This document shows positions 37,929 to 46,120 of a DNA stretch of 64,000 nt, one piece after another. Location: contig JAQTTH010000017.1 of assembly GCA_028710895.1 (NCBI GenBank), positions 1 through 64,000 on the forward strand. Direction: 5' to 3'. Below the pieces are notes generated by a model. That model was not told the DNA's origin. It did no database searches and worked only from the letters and a program-made list of their open reading frames with translations. Each line of letters opens with the position of its first letter. Positions within the stretch are counted from its first letter, which is position 1. The translations under genes and the position numbers were made by a program. Source of the DNA: Paludibacter sp. (GTDB lineage Bacteria > Bacteroidota > Bacteroidia > Bacteroidales > Paludibacteraceae).

Positions 37929-38930
37929 ATGGCAATATCAAAATATCCATTTGGAAGATATCAAGTAATTGATCGTGAACTATGCAGAAGAGATTTTGTA
38001 AAAACAAATGAACTGAAAGAAATTATTGAACGTGAATTATCGATTAATGTTTCTAAAAAAATGATTAATGAGGATATTAATGCGATGAGATATGATTCAC
38101 TTCTTGGTTATAATGCGCCCATAGATTATAACCACTCAAAAAAAGCATATTTTTATAAAGACAAAAATTATACTATAAAGGCATTTGGCTTGAAAGAAAG
38201 CGACATAAATGCATTAATGTTCTACGCTAAAGCTATAAACCAATATAAAGATTACGAGGTCTTTGAAGATTTCTCTAATGCTATAGAAAAAGTGTTGGAT
38301 GCAGTTAATATTCGAAAAGGAATTTCAACCAAAGAACAAGCGAGACTTATTGTTCAGACAGAAACTACTCCCAAAGTAACAGGCAGTGAACTAATACCAC
38401 AAATAGTCAAAGCAATAAATTCTAATTCGCTGATTGAAATTGAATATCAAAAGTTTTGCGATAAAGCACCCTTTTGTAAGCAAGTCGCACCTTATTTATT
38501 GAAGGAAGACAGACACAGATGGTATGTCATAGGCAAGACACCATTAAATGACAAAATAAAAACCTATGCTTTGGATAGGATAAAAAGACTAACGATTTTA
38601 GAAACTAAATTTATTCCTACTGAATTTGACTTCAATGAGCATTTTGCATATTCATTTGGAATTACTGTCCCCGATTTAGAACCTTTAGATGTAATTATGT
38701 CGTTTAATGGTTTACAAGGCTACTATCTCAAAACGCTTCCTATTCACCTTACCCAGAAAATACTTATTGATGACGAAAATGAATTTCGTATTTCAGTCAG
38801 GGTAAAGCCATCTTGGGAATTCTATGAAAAAATACTTGGTTATGGAGGTAAAGTTAAAGTGCTCTCTCCTCAAGTTGTTATTGATAATTTAAGGTCAATT
38901 GCCGAAAAGATCTTAAAAAGATATCAATAA
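37929..38930 (+). CDS. WYL-domain transcriptional regulator
   Basis: Regulator of 333 residues. A DNA-binding N-terminal winged helix is followed by a helical linker and a WYL domain at about 160-240 (SLIEIEYQKFCDKAPFCKQV, then RHRWYVIGKT, then YALDRIKRL). A WCX-like C-terminal extension follows. Regulators of this type (BrxR, CapW) commonly repress antiphage operons. It lies 88 bases upstream of the ubiquitin-like gene on the same strand with a hairpin between, so it is the likely controller of that operon. Confidence 0.88.
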   Translation: MAISKYPFGRYQVIDRELCRRDFVKTNELKEIIERELSINVSKKMINEDINAMRYDSLLGYNAPIDYNHSKKAYFYKDKNYTIKAFGLKESDINALMFYAKAINQYKDYEVFEDFSNAIEKVLDAVNIRKGISTKEQARLIVQTETTPKVTGSELIPQIVKAINSNSLIEIEYQKFCDKAPFCKQVAPYLLKEDRHRWYVIGKTPLNDKIKTYALDRIKRLTILETKFIPTEFDFNEHFAYSFGITVPDLEPLDVIMSFNGLQGYYLKTLPIHLTQKILIDDENEFRISVRVKPSWEFYEKILGYGGKVKVLSPQVVIDNLRSIAEKILKRYQ

Positions 38931-38940
38931 TGTTATTTTT

Positions 38941-38969
38941 TTCATCGCGAAGTTCCATTTCGCGATGAA
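38941..38969. terminator. Hairpin between the WYL gene and the ubiquitin-like gene
   Basis: An 11-bp perfect stem TTCATCGCGAA/TTCGCGATGAA with a 7-base loop. A T-run precedes it but only GTATTTTCTTT follows. It could be a terminator of the regulator gene or an operator palindrome for the regulator. Confidence 0.55.
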
Positions 38970-39018
38970 GTATTTTCTTTGCAACATAAATTAATGTCTA
39001 ACTTATAATTTTAAATTT

Positions 39019-39306
39019 ATGAACAAAGATTCTGTAAAAGAAAAAAAGTTGACCATAAAGGTCTTAATTGAAAACGATCTGGTTTTCACAGAAGAGTATA
39101 ACTCAAATCAAAAGATTCTAGTTGTTGTAAACAAAACTTTAGCCCATTTGAAGATTGAAGCCGAAGGTCGTGAGCTACGTCGTGAAGATGGGACTCCTGT
39201 ATCAGATTTTAATCTTACAATTGAAGAAGTTGGAATTGCAAATGGAGAAACGCTTCGATTCTTTAAAAAAAGTGTAAAACCTGATAGAGACAAAGGCTTT
39301 GCATAA
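39019..39306 (+). CDS. Ubiquitin-like protein (DUF2604-like beta-grasp)
   Basis: A 95-residue single beta-grasp protein. It has beta strands KLTIKVLIEND and QKILVVVNKTLAHLKIEAEG, then the segment RELRREDGTPVSDFNLTIEE and ANGETLRFFKKS, as in DUF2604-type ubiquitin-like proteins. The tail is DRDKGFA: a Gly at 93 with two residues after it, so removing FA would expose a C-terminal Gly. Its stop overlaps the ATG of the E2-E1 gene by one base. The family is inferred by eye; the E2-E1 and JAMM neighbours strongly support it. Confidence 0.82.
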   Translation: MNKDSVKEKKLTIKVLIENDLVFTEEYNSNQKILVVVNKTLAHLKIEAEGRELRREDGTPVSDFNLTIEEVGIANGETLRFFKKSVKPDRDKGFA

Positions 39307-40991
39307 TGGAAACACATGAATGGCATAAACATCCATCGTTTAAGAACCTCTTTGAAAGTGAAATTGGCACTTTACAAAGAGGTTTGATGGGTGATTTTAA
39401 ATTATTTCAATTAATAATTCCAGATCAAGCCAGCGGTAGAGTAGTTGCTTTGGGAGAATTGACATTTGGCGAAAAACAAAAACAAAAAGTACAGATAGTT
39501 TTTCCAACTAAATATCCGTTTGCACCACCAGCAGTAATCGCATGTAATTTTATTGTTGACGATACCGGAAAAATACTTAGTCCGATACAACCAACTTTGT
39601 TTGGAAAAGGTAATCAATATACAGATGGTAAAATGTGCCTTTTTGAGCAGAAATTCTGGAAAAAAGAAGAACATAATATTGGTTGGGCATTAAGACGAGC
39701 TCAAAACTGGCTAATCTCAGCACATTCTCCAGAAGGATTTAAAAGAGAAGATATTATTGAAGAATATCCAGCTCATATGGCACATAAAGGGCAGGTACTT
39801 ATTCCTAAAAAAATATTACTCCCTACTAATGTTAAATCTGGGCAATTCTTACTGACACAGTTTAAACCATTCCATTATATATTGGAGTCAAATATTTTAT
39901 CTGAATCAACATTCAAATTGAATATAGGGCAGGAGATATTCAAGTGGTACGTTTTAGAAGAAGGCATTACTCTAAAAATGCTTTTACCAACACTAACAGG
40001 TCAGGATGTAGTAAATTTATATGCGAATTATTTACATGAAAATATTCTTGAAGGAGAATCTATCAAGAATATTGCCTTGTATTTACCAAGTGAAGATAAA
40101 GAATGGCATTTCTTTAAAATTAGAACTCAAACTGAAGGAAACCAAATTACTGTTCATCAACCAATATATTATATCTCAAGGATTATTGAGAATGAGCTGT
40201 ATTTGAGAACAAAAGATATATTTGATGACAAAATATTGCAACGCAAAAGAGTAACTATTATAGGATTAGGAGCTATCGGTAGCGAAGTTGCTAAATCGTT
40301 GGCAAAAAACGGGATTGGCCATTTCAATTTGTTTGATATGGACACATTTGAGATTGGCAACTCCATAAGGCATGCTGCTGATTTGTTTTATATTGGCGAG
40401 CCGAAAACAGATGTCGTAAAACAATTGATTCTCAGATCAAATCCGAATATAACAGTCAATTCATATAGAATCGATGTGTTAAACGACACTGGTTTTTTGG
40501 AAGCTTCATTGAAAGAAAGCGACTTATGTATTGTAATGACTGCTGAAGATTCAGTAGAATATCTTATTAACGATTATTATATAAAGAACTTCAATATACC
40601 ATTTATTTTTGCTAGAGCTTCCCTGGGTGCATTTTCAGGCTCAATACAAGTTGTGGATTCACATAGTGCTTGCCTACGATGTCTCAGTTTAGAAACTGCC
40701 GACTATTTGCCAAAGCCGAAGGAAGATATTAGGCTTAATGAATTGAAGCCAGAATATGGTAGTTGCTCAAGTCCTGCATTACCCGGTTCTGAAATAGATA
40801 CAAAGGAAATTTCATTGCAAGTAGCTCGCATTTCATTACAGTGTTTACTTAAAGGAGAAAAATCTATTTACCCTCAGTTACTAAACAAACAATTTTATTG
40901 GCATGGACCTTATGGCTCTGTAGCTAAAGACCCATTTACTTGGGAAATGCAAAATCTAAAAAAGCACAAAGACTGCAATATATGCAAATAG
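39306..40991 (+). CDS. E2-E1 fusion, ubiquitin-like conjugation enzyme
   Basis: Fusion of 561 residues. The N-terminal E2-like domain (about 1-165) has VFPTKYPFAPPAV and the catalytic Cys in DGKMCLFE (Cys near 111), with W-A-L-R-R-A-Q-N-W after it. The C-terminal E1/ThiF domain (about 305-561) has IIGLGAIGSEVAKSLA (ATP loop), FDMDTFEIGNSIRH with the adenylation Asp, Asn and Arg, and a candidate transfer Cys in GSCSSPALPGSE. It also has two CxxC pairs (ACLRC and DCNIC) that could bind zinc. The order matches Cap2 and related stand-alone systems. It activates the ubiquitin-like protein and transfers it to an unknown target. Confidence 0.9.
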   Translation: METHEWHKHPSFKNLFESEIGTLQRGLMGDFKLFQLIIPDQASGRVVALGELTFGEKQKQKVQIVFPTKYPFAPPAVIACNFIVDDTGKILSPIQPTLFGKGNQYTDGKMCLFEQKFWKKEEHNIGWALRRAQNWLISAHSPEGFKREDIIEEYPAHMAHKGQVLIPKKILLPTNVKSGQFLLTQFKPFHYILESNILSESTFKLNIGQEIFKWYVLEEGITLKMLLPTLTGQDVVNLYANYLHENILEGESIKNIALYLPSEDKEWHFFKIRTQTEGNQITVHQPIYYISRIIENELYLRTKDIFDDKILQRKRVTIIGLGAIGSEVAKSLAKNGIGHFNLFDMDTFEIGNSIRHAADLFYIGEPKTDVVKQLILRSNPNITVNSYRIDVLNDTGFLEASLKESDLCIVMTAEDSVEYLINDYYIKNFNIPFIFARASLGAFSGSIQVVDSHSACLRCLSLETADYLPKPKEDIRLNELKPEYGSCSSPALPGSEIDTKEISLQVARISLQCLLKGEKSIYPQLLNKQFYWHGPYGSVAKDPFTWEMQNLKKHKDCNICK

Positions 40992-41452
40992 AAAAAATAA
41001 TCTTTAGTAGCCAAGCGCTTCATATGTTCCAATCAGAAATTGAGACATATGGAGTTGTTGAGACTGGTGGTGTCATGTTAGGTTATATTTTTGAAGAAAC
41101 AATTTATGTAGAAAAAGTAAGCAATGGAGGTTCTAAAGCAATTCATGAATATCTCTATTTCAGAGCTGATAATAATTACATAGAAATGTTCATTGATATG
41201 GAAGTTGCTAATTCTGGTGGTAAATTGAGATATCTGGGAGAATGGCATACACATCCTCAAATTAATCCTGAACCAAGTGAATTGGATTTAGATTCGTTGG
41301 GAGAAATAGCTGATTCAACTGTTGACTTTTGTATTGGATTAATTTTAGGGGCAGTTGATTATTCCACAGAATGCTTTTGGAAGCAATCAGTATGTATAAT
41401 TAAAAATAAAGATTCAAACAAATTTCAAGTTATACAAATAACAAGAGATTGA
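40982..41452 (+). CDS. JAMM/Mov34 deubiquitinase-like peptidase
   Basis: Metallopeptidase of 156 residues from the ATG at 40982, which overlaps the end of the E2-E1 gene; a longer start at 40940 would only add residues read in the overlap. The JAMM motif is complete: Glu in VVETGGVMLGY, then EWHTHPQINPEPSELD with two His, Ser and Asp. In related systems this enzyme trims the ubiquitin-like tail or removes it from targets. Confidence 0.92.
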   Translation: MQIEKIIFSSQALHMFQSEIETYGVVETGGVMLGYIFEETIYVEKVSNGGSKAIHEYLYFRADNNYIEMFIDMEVANSGGKLRYLGEWHTHPQINPEPSELDLDSLGEIADSTVDFCIGLILGAVDYSTECFWKQSVCIIKNKDSNKFQVIQITRD

Positions 41453-41504
41453 CCAATTTTGCAATAGTTGATTTTGCAATTATCTCTTTAGTGAGATTCT
41501 TATA

Positions 41505-41538
41505 ACGACCCCCTGCTCCCAAAGCAGGTGCGCTTACC
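41505..41538 (-). other. Fragment of a tRNA-Pro(UGG) gene
   Basis: On the minus strand this reads GGTAAGCGCACC, then CTGCTTTGGGAGCAGG, then GGGTCGT. It matches the D-arm end, the anticodon arm (5-bp stem CCTGC/GCAGG around loop TTTGGGA, anticodon TGG) and the variable loop of a bacterial tRNA-Pro. It diverges where the T-arm should start. It is only about 29-34 bases, so not a working tRNA; it is probably an attachment-site remnant. Confidence 0.72.
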
Positions 41539-41546
41539 AAAACAAA

Positions 41547-41579
41547 TCAGGGCATTAACCGAAACCGGTAATGCCCTGA
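41547..41579. terminator. Terminator after the aminotransferase gene
   Basis: An 11-bp perfect stem TCAGGGCATTA/TAATGCCCTGA just past the stop of the minus-strand aminotransferase. Confidence 0.8.
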
Positions 41580-41604
41580 CAATTTATATAATTGATATAG
41601 CTTA

Positions 41605-42798
41605 TTAAGCCAACTTAGCAAGTGCTTCTTTAATCCAGCCAAATGCTTTCACCAGATTTTCATCAGAAGTTGCATATGACATACGAATGCAGTTAGGAGC
41701 ACCAAAAGCACCACCACCTACGCAAGCTACGTGACCTTCTTCCAATAAATACATAGCTAAATCGCCTGAATTATTGATTACTTTTCCATTGTATGATTTT
41801 CCGAAGAAAGAACTACAGTCCGGAAAAATATAAAATGCACCCTGAGGGTCGTTAGTGATCAATCCCGGAATTTCGCGGGCTAATCCTACAACAAGGTTTT
41901 TACGACGTTCGAAAGCCACACGCATTGTTTCAATGCAACTTTGGTCGCCGGTATAAGCAGCCTCAGCAGCTTTCTGAGTGATTGAACATGGACCTGAAGT
42001 ATATTGACCCTGCAGCGTATTACAAGCAGAAGCAATCCATTTTGGAGCTGCAATCCAGCCCAAACGCCATCCGGTCATAGCATAACCTTTAGAAACACCG
42101 TTGATAATTACTACGCGGTCGCGAACACTTTCGAACTGAGCAATACTTTCGTGTTTGCCAAGATAGTTGATATGTTCGTAAATTTCGTCAGATAAGATAA
42201 TGATATTTGGGTATTTAGCCAATACATCAGCCAATCCTTTTAATTCTTCTTTACTGTAAACGCTTCCGGTTGGGTTGGAAGGTGAGCAAAGGATAATAGC
42301 TTTCGATTTTGGAGTGATAGCTGCTTCCAGTTGAGCCGGTGTAATTTTGAAATCCTGCTCAATGCCTGCGTACACTTCTACAGTGGTACCATCGGCAATT
42401 TTCACCATTTCGGGATAGCTAACCCAGTAAGGAGCGGGAACAATTACTTCGTCGCCTTTGCTGATAATAGCCATAATTACATTACAAACAGATTGTTTAG
42501 CTCCGTTAGAACATACAATTTCTTCCGGTTTATAGTCTAATCCGTTTTCGGATTTCAACTTGGCGCAAATAGCGTTGCGCAATGCAGGATAACCGGGAAC
42601 CGGTGAATAAAACGAAAAGTTATTATCCACAGCTTGCTTGGCAGCTTCTTTAACATGGTCAGGTGTATTAAAGTCAGGTTCACCGACACTGAGGTTAATT
42701 ACGTCAAAGCCCTGAGCTTTTAACTCGTTGCTTTTTTGAGACATGGCAAGCGTTTCCGAAGGAGAAAGGGCCGCCAAACGTTCTGATACTGGAAACAT
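41605..42798 (-). CDS. Class I PLP-dependent aminotransferase
   Basis: Aminotransferase of 397 residues, aspartate-type by similarity. The cofactor Lys is in INGVSKGYAMTGWRLGW. Also visible are GEPDFNTPDHV, FYSPVPGYPALR, CSPSNPTGSVYS and LSDEIYEHI. It probably transaminates aspartate or related acids. Confidence 0.93.
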   Translation of the reverse strand: MFPVSERLAALSPSETLAMSQKSNELKAQGFDVINLSVGEPDFNTPDHVKEAAKQAVDNNFSFYSPVPGYPALRNAICAKLKSENGLDYKPEEIVCSNGAKQSVCNVIMAIISKGDEVIVPAPYWVSYPEMVKIADGTTVEVYAGIEQDFKITPAQLEAAITPKSKAIILCSPSNPTGSVYSKEELKGLADVLAKYPNIIILSDEIYEHINYLGKHESIAQFESVRDRVVIINGVSKGYAMTGWRLGWIAAPKWIASACNTLQGQYTSGPCSITQKAAEAAYTGDQSCIETMRVAFERRKNLVVGLAREIPGLITNDPQGAFYIFPDCSSFFGKSYNGKVINNSGDLAMYLLEEGHVACVGGGAFGAPNCIRMSYATSDENLVKAFGWIKEALAKLA

Positions 42799-42832
42799 AA
42801 ATTGATTGTTTTTTATAGTTATTTACGGGGTA

Positions 42833-42840
42833 CAAAAGTA
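42833..42840 (-). promoter_or_regulatory. -7 box TACTTTTG for the aminotransferase gene
   Basis: Minus-strand TAnnTTTG match 35 bases before the ATG. Confidence 0.55.
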
Positions 42841-42896
42841 ATCAAAAAAAGATTAAACATGCACACTTTTGTATTGATTGCAATACACACGACACA

Positions 42897-43691
42897 TTAA
42901 ACACGCGAAACGTCTAATTTGTTTTCGAGCATTTGTGAAGTTGTGCGATATCCAAGCTCAAAAATCTCACGTCCTTTATCCACGTCGAATGTTTCGTAGT
43001 TTCCCATATCAACAGGTTCAATCAGTAAATCGCAAAGTTCCTTGTCGTGCAGGATGTTGGCTTTAAACATGAAGTTATACGACCGTGCAGCAACATTTAA
43101 AATGCTGGGTTTGTATTTATCAGCTACCAATGGGCTGGCATTGATACCTATCACTTTGTCGCACTCATTTCGGATGGTCGATACAGGAAAGTTTTTTAAA
43201 ACGCCACCATCCACATAATGTACGCCATCGATAATTTTAGGGCTAAACAATACCGGAATGCTGCAGGATGCAATAATCGGGTCGAGGAGTTTCCCTGACG
43301 TGAATGTTACACTTTGTCCTTTGTCGAGGTCAGTGGCTACTACGCGTAACGGAATTTTCAGTTCTTCAAAGGTTTTTGCCCGTAGGTTTTTGGACATAAA
43401 TCGCTGGAAGGCATCGATGCGAAAGAAACCTCCATCGGGAATCTGGATCTTTGTCATGCGTCGGAAGCTGATATCTTCAAACAATTTTGCAATTTCGTCG
43501 GGGGTATAGCCATCGGCATACAATGCCCCTACAACAGAACCTGAGCTGACACCTGAAATAATATCGGGTTTAATTCCATGCTCTTCAAGTGCTTTCAGTA
43601 CGCCGGCATGACACAATCCTTTGATGCCACCACCACTCAGAGCAATCCCAATTTTGTAGGGTTTCTGATTAAAAAGTTTTGTAAGATTCAT
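42897..43691 (-). CDS. Patatin-like phospholipase
   Basis: Hydrolase of 264 residues. The oxyanion loop is LSGGGIKGLCHAGVL, the nucleophile is in GVSSGSVVG (GxSxG), and the Asp is in YVDGGVLKNFP. The Ser-Asp dyad is complete. The substrate (lipid or other ester) is unknown. It is 40 bases downstream of the LytTR gene. Confidence 0.92.
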   Translation of the reverse strand: MNLTKLFNQKPYKIGIALSGGGIKGLCHAGVLKALEEHGIKPDIISGVSSGSVVGALYADGYTPDEIAKLFEDISFRRMTKIQIPDGGFFRIDAFQRFMSKNLRAKTFEELKIPLRVVATDLDKGQSVTFTSGKLLDPIIASCSIPVLFSPKIIDGVHYVDGGVLKNFPVSTIRNECDKVIGINASPLVADKYKPSILNVAARSYNFMFKANILHDKELCDLLIEPVDMGNYETFDVDKGREIFELGYRTTSQMLENKLDVSRV

Positions 43692-43730
43692 GATAATGAG
43701 GTATTATCAATTGGTTGTTTGATCAAATAA

Positions 43731-44585
43731 CTAGACAGAATATTGCGAGAACTTTGCCATAACCCTTTCGTAGTAGGTTTTGGAAACAGGAATGTCCGAT
43801 GTGTTGATGGCATCCAGTTCGAGAAAAATACCATCTTTGGTTTTGCGGAGTACCTTTACCTTGTCGAGATTGACAATGTATGAACGATGACAACGAACCA
43901 GCGGGCTGTCTTTGGTGAGATTTTCTTCCATCCACTTCAGCGAGTTGCGAATGAGAAAATGGGATAACTTCGATTTGTTCAGATAATGAATCGTAGCATA
44001 ATTGTCGGCAGAATCAACATAAAGCAGATTCTCTAATACAATTGATATTTTAAACTCGCCTTTTTCGTCGAGAAATGCAATGAGGTTTCTCTTCGGAACT
44101 TCAGCTATTTTCTCTTCCAGATTTATTTTCTGAAGTAGCGTATTCTTCTCTTTTAGTGCAAAATACAACCAGAGAATGGCATATGGCAGCAAAAGAATAA
44201 GCGCTGCATGCAAGGTTGAATCGTAGTAAATCTGAAGGAAATCACGATTTGCATTTTCCTGAGGAATAAACTTCGTAAACAAAGCGTAGAACATCGACAT
44301 GGCGAGTATTTCAGCCAGTACCCAAACACCATATTTTAAGTATGTGATTGTATTCTTTTTGGCGTATGCAAGCATTATCATGCGGCTGATAACTACTACC
44401 AGCATGCCTACCAAAACAATCAGGCTGGCAAAAACGAAGAATTTGAAGTCTGAGATTTTATACCACTCCCGCGAACCGAAAGGTTTGAAGATGTTGATAA
44501 ACAGAAGGGCAAAGATGGCAGTAAACAATATCAGTCGGATGATATTGCCTTTTTCGTACATGTAAGCTGGAATCTTTGTGTTCAT
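43731..44585 (-). CDS. LytTR-family regulator with membrane segments
   Basis: Protein of 284 residues. About four membrane helices occur in the first 150 residues (LILFTAIFALLFINIF, FFVFASLIVLVGMLVVVI, AALILLLPYAILWLYFAL). A LytTR DNA-binding domain follows at about 175-275 (DNYATIHYLNKSKLSHFLI, LVRCHRSYIVNLDKV). The start at 44585 (MNTKIPAYMYE) is preferred over 44675, which lies beyond the promoter box at 44614-44621. Confidence 0.87.
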   Translation of the reverse strand: MNTKIPAYMYEKGNIIRLILFTAIFALLFINIFKPFGSREWYKISDFKFFVFASLIVLVGMLVVVISRMIMLAYAKKNTITYLKYGVWVLAEILAMSMFYALFTKFIPQENANRDFLQIYYDSTLHAALILLLPYAILWLYFALKEKNTLLQKINLEEKIAEVPKRNLIAFLDEKGEFKISIVLENLLYVDSADNYATIHYLNKSKLSHFLIRNSLKWMEENLTKDSPLVRCHRSYIVNLDKVKVLRKTKDGIFLELDAINTSDIPVSKTYYERVMAKFSQYSV

Positions 44586-44613
44586 GATTTTGGCGGTTAC
44601 AAAAAATGACTCA

Positions 44614-44621
44614 CAAAAGTA
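44614..44621 (-). promoter_or_regulatory. -7 box TACTTTTG for the LytTR gene
   Basis: Minus-strand TAnnTTTG match 29 bases before the preferred ATG. Confidence 0.55.
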
Positions 44622-44802
44622 TATTATTCTACTCAAACAAACAAACAACTTGGTCCCCGCTGCTTCATCTTTCACCCCATTATTGAAACTTATATCCCAA
44701 ATATCCCCAAATCATCCCATACAACGGGTCTATTCACCAGTAAATTGGAAACGGTTAAAGTATGTGTTTCCTTTGCATTCGAAATTAATTGACACCTAAA
44801 GT

Positions 44803-45924
44803 ATGAATTACGAGCAACGACAACCAGAACTAAATGCACAATTTCAATTGGGCGTAAACACCCGTATTGAAGAATCCGGAATTGATATCCGGTTCTTTCC
44901 ATTTAAGAGCCAGGCTTTTTCAGGAGATGAAAGAAGCGGCATCGTCAATTCGATTGACAGGCAAATTGCTGAAAACATGGAGTTTGAATATCCGGTTTTT
45001 GTACCAAAAGGAGTAAAGAAAACCGATAAAGCGATTTTGCTTATTCATGGATTGAACGAACGATTCTGGAATAAGTACCTTTGTTGGGCAGAGTATCTGT
45101 GCAAAAATACGGGAAAACCTGTAATTTTATTCCCCATTGCCTTTCATATGAATCGTTCGCCGCAGACATGGTCGAATCCACGGGCTTTGAAACCAATTCT
45201 GGAGTCGAGAAGAAATATCTACGGTGAGGATCGTTCGTTGAGTTTTGCCAATGTGGCCTTTAGCGAGCGAATAAGTGAGAATCCAATACGATTCTATAGC
45301 TCGGGTCGACAAAGTATGAGCGACTTATCACAATTGGCCGCGGATATTAAACAAGGAACCCATTCACTGTTCAAAGAAGATACTCAAATCGATATTTTCT
45401 CGTATTCTATTGGCGCTTTTCTGTCGCAAATTACCATGATGACAAATCCTTCGGGGCTTTTCTCCAACTCAAAGCTCTTTATGTTTTGCGGTGGTGGTAT
45501 TTTCAGTTCTATGTTTGGTGAGTCGCGCTCTATTATGGATAAACAGGCCTTTAAACGTTTATTCGAATATTATATGACCGATTTTGCGGTTGAAGCAAAA
45601 TTAAAGTCGGTCATTGATAAGGGTTTTGAATCGTTTTACAGCATGATTTCTCCCGAACGAAACAAAGAGGAACGGGAGTCGTTTTTCAAAAGACTTGGAA
45701 ATCGCATTAGCGGAATATCATTGACCCGCGATACCGTAATTCCCTATCAGGGCGTTGTGGAAGCCCTGGGAACCGATACAGCTTCAACACATATTGATTT
45801 ACAGGATTTTTCATATGCATATACGCACGAAAATCCATTTCCAACTGGTTTGGGCATAAACATGGAAGAAGTTAACCGCTCGTTTAATCATGTTTTTTCC
45901 AAAGCAGTTCATTTGCTGGCCTGA
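44803..45924 (+). CDS. Alpha/beta-hydrolase-like protein (DUF6051 type)
   Basis: Protein of 373 residues with an alpha/beta-hydrolase look: KAILLIHGLNERFWNKYL, then FSYSIGAFLSQITM with a candidate nucleophile Ser, and a C-terminal His in STHIDLQDF or THENPF. The nucleophile loop SYSIGA departs from GxSxG. I associate it with the Bacteroidota DUF6051 family. No signal peptide is seen. Substrate unknown. Confidence 0.65.
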   Translation: MNYEQRQPELNAQFQLGVNTRIEESGIDIRFFPFKSQAFSGDERSGIVNSIDRQIAENMEFEYPVFVPKGVKKTDKAILLIHGLNERFWNKYLCWAEYLCKNTGKPVILFPIAFHMNRSPQTWSNPRALKPILESRRNIYGEDRSLSFANVAFSERISENPIRFYSSGRQSMSDLSQLAADIKQGTHSLFKEDTQIDIFSYSIGAFLSQITMMTNPSGLFSNSKLFMFCGGGIFSSMFGESRSIMDKQAFKRLFEYYMTDFAVEAKLKSVIDKGFESFYSMISPERNKEERESFFKRLGNRISGISLTRDTVIPYQGVVEALGTDTASTHIDLQDFSYAYTHENPFPTGLGINMEEVNRSFNHVFSKAVHLLA

Positions 45925-45940
45925 TATAAAATTCCATCAA

Positions 45941-45977
45941 AAAGGGTGTCGATAATTATTTGCCGACACTCTTTTTA
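45941..45977 (+). terminator. Terminator after the hydrolase-like gene
   Basis: Stem AAAGGGTGTCG/CGACACTCTTT (one G-U) followed by TTTTT. Confidence 0.75.
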
Positions 45978-46120
45978 TGTGAGGTTGTCGGTGAAAATGT
46001 AGAATATAATGGATTTTAAGAATAATTATCACATTTCTGCATTGTTATTCTAAAATATCTGTGTTAATTTGCATGTTTTAATAACAATCCATTTACTCTA
46101 CAAATTCAAAATCGATTCAA

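Noticed and set aside
37929-41452. Type II CBASS
   Set aside because: E2-E1 and JAMM resemble Cap2 and Cap3, but no nucleotidyltransferase cyclase or effector gene is present and a separate ubiquitin-like protein is.
41505-41538. Functional tRNA-Pro gene
   Set aside because: Acceptor stem, most of the D-arm and the T-arm are missing, so it is only a fragment.
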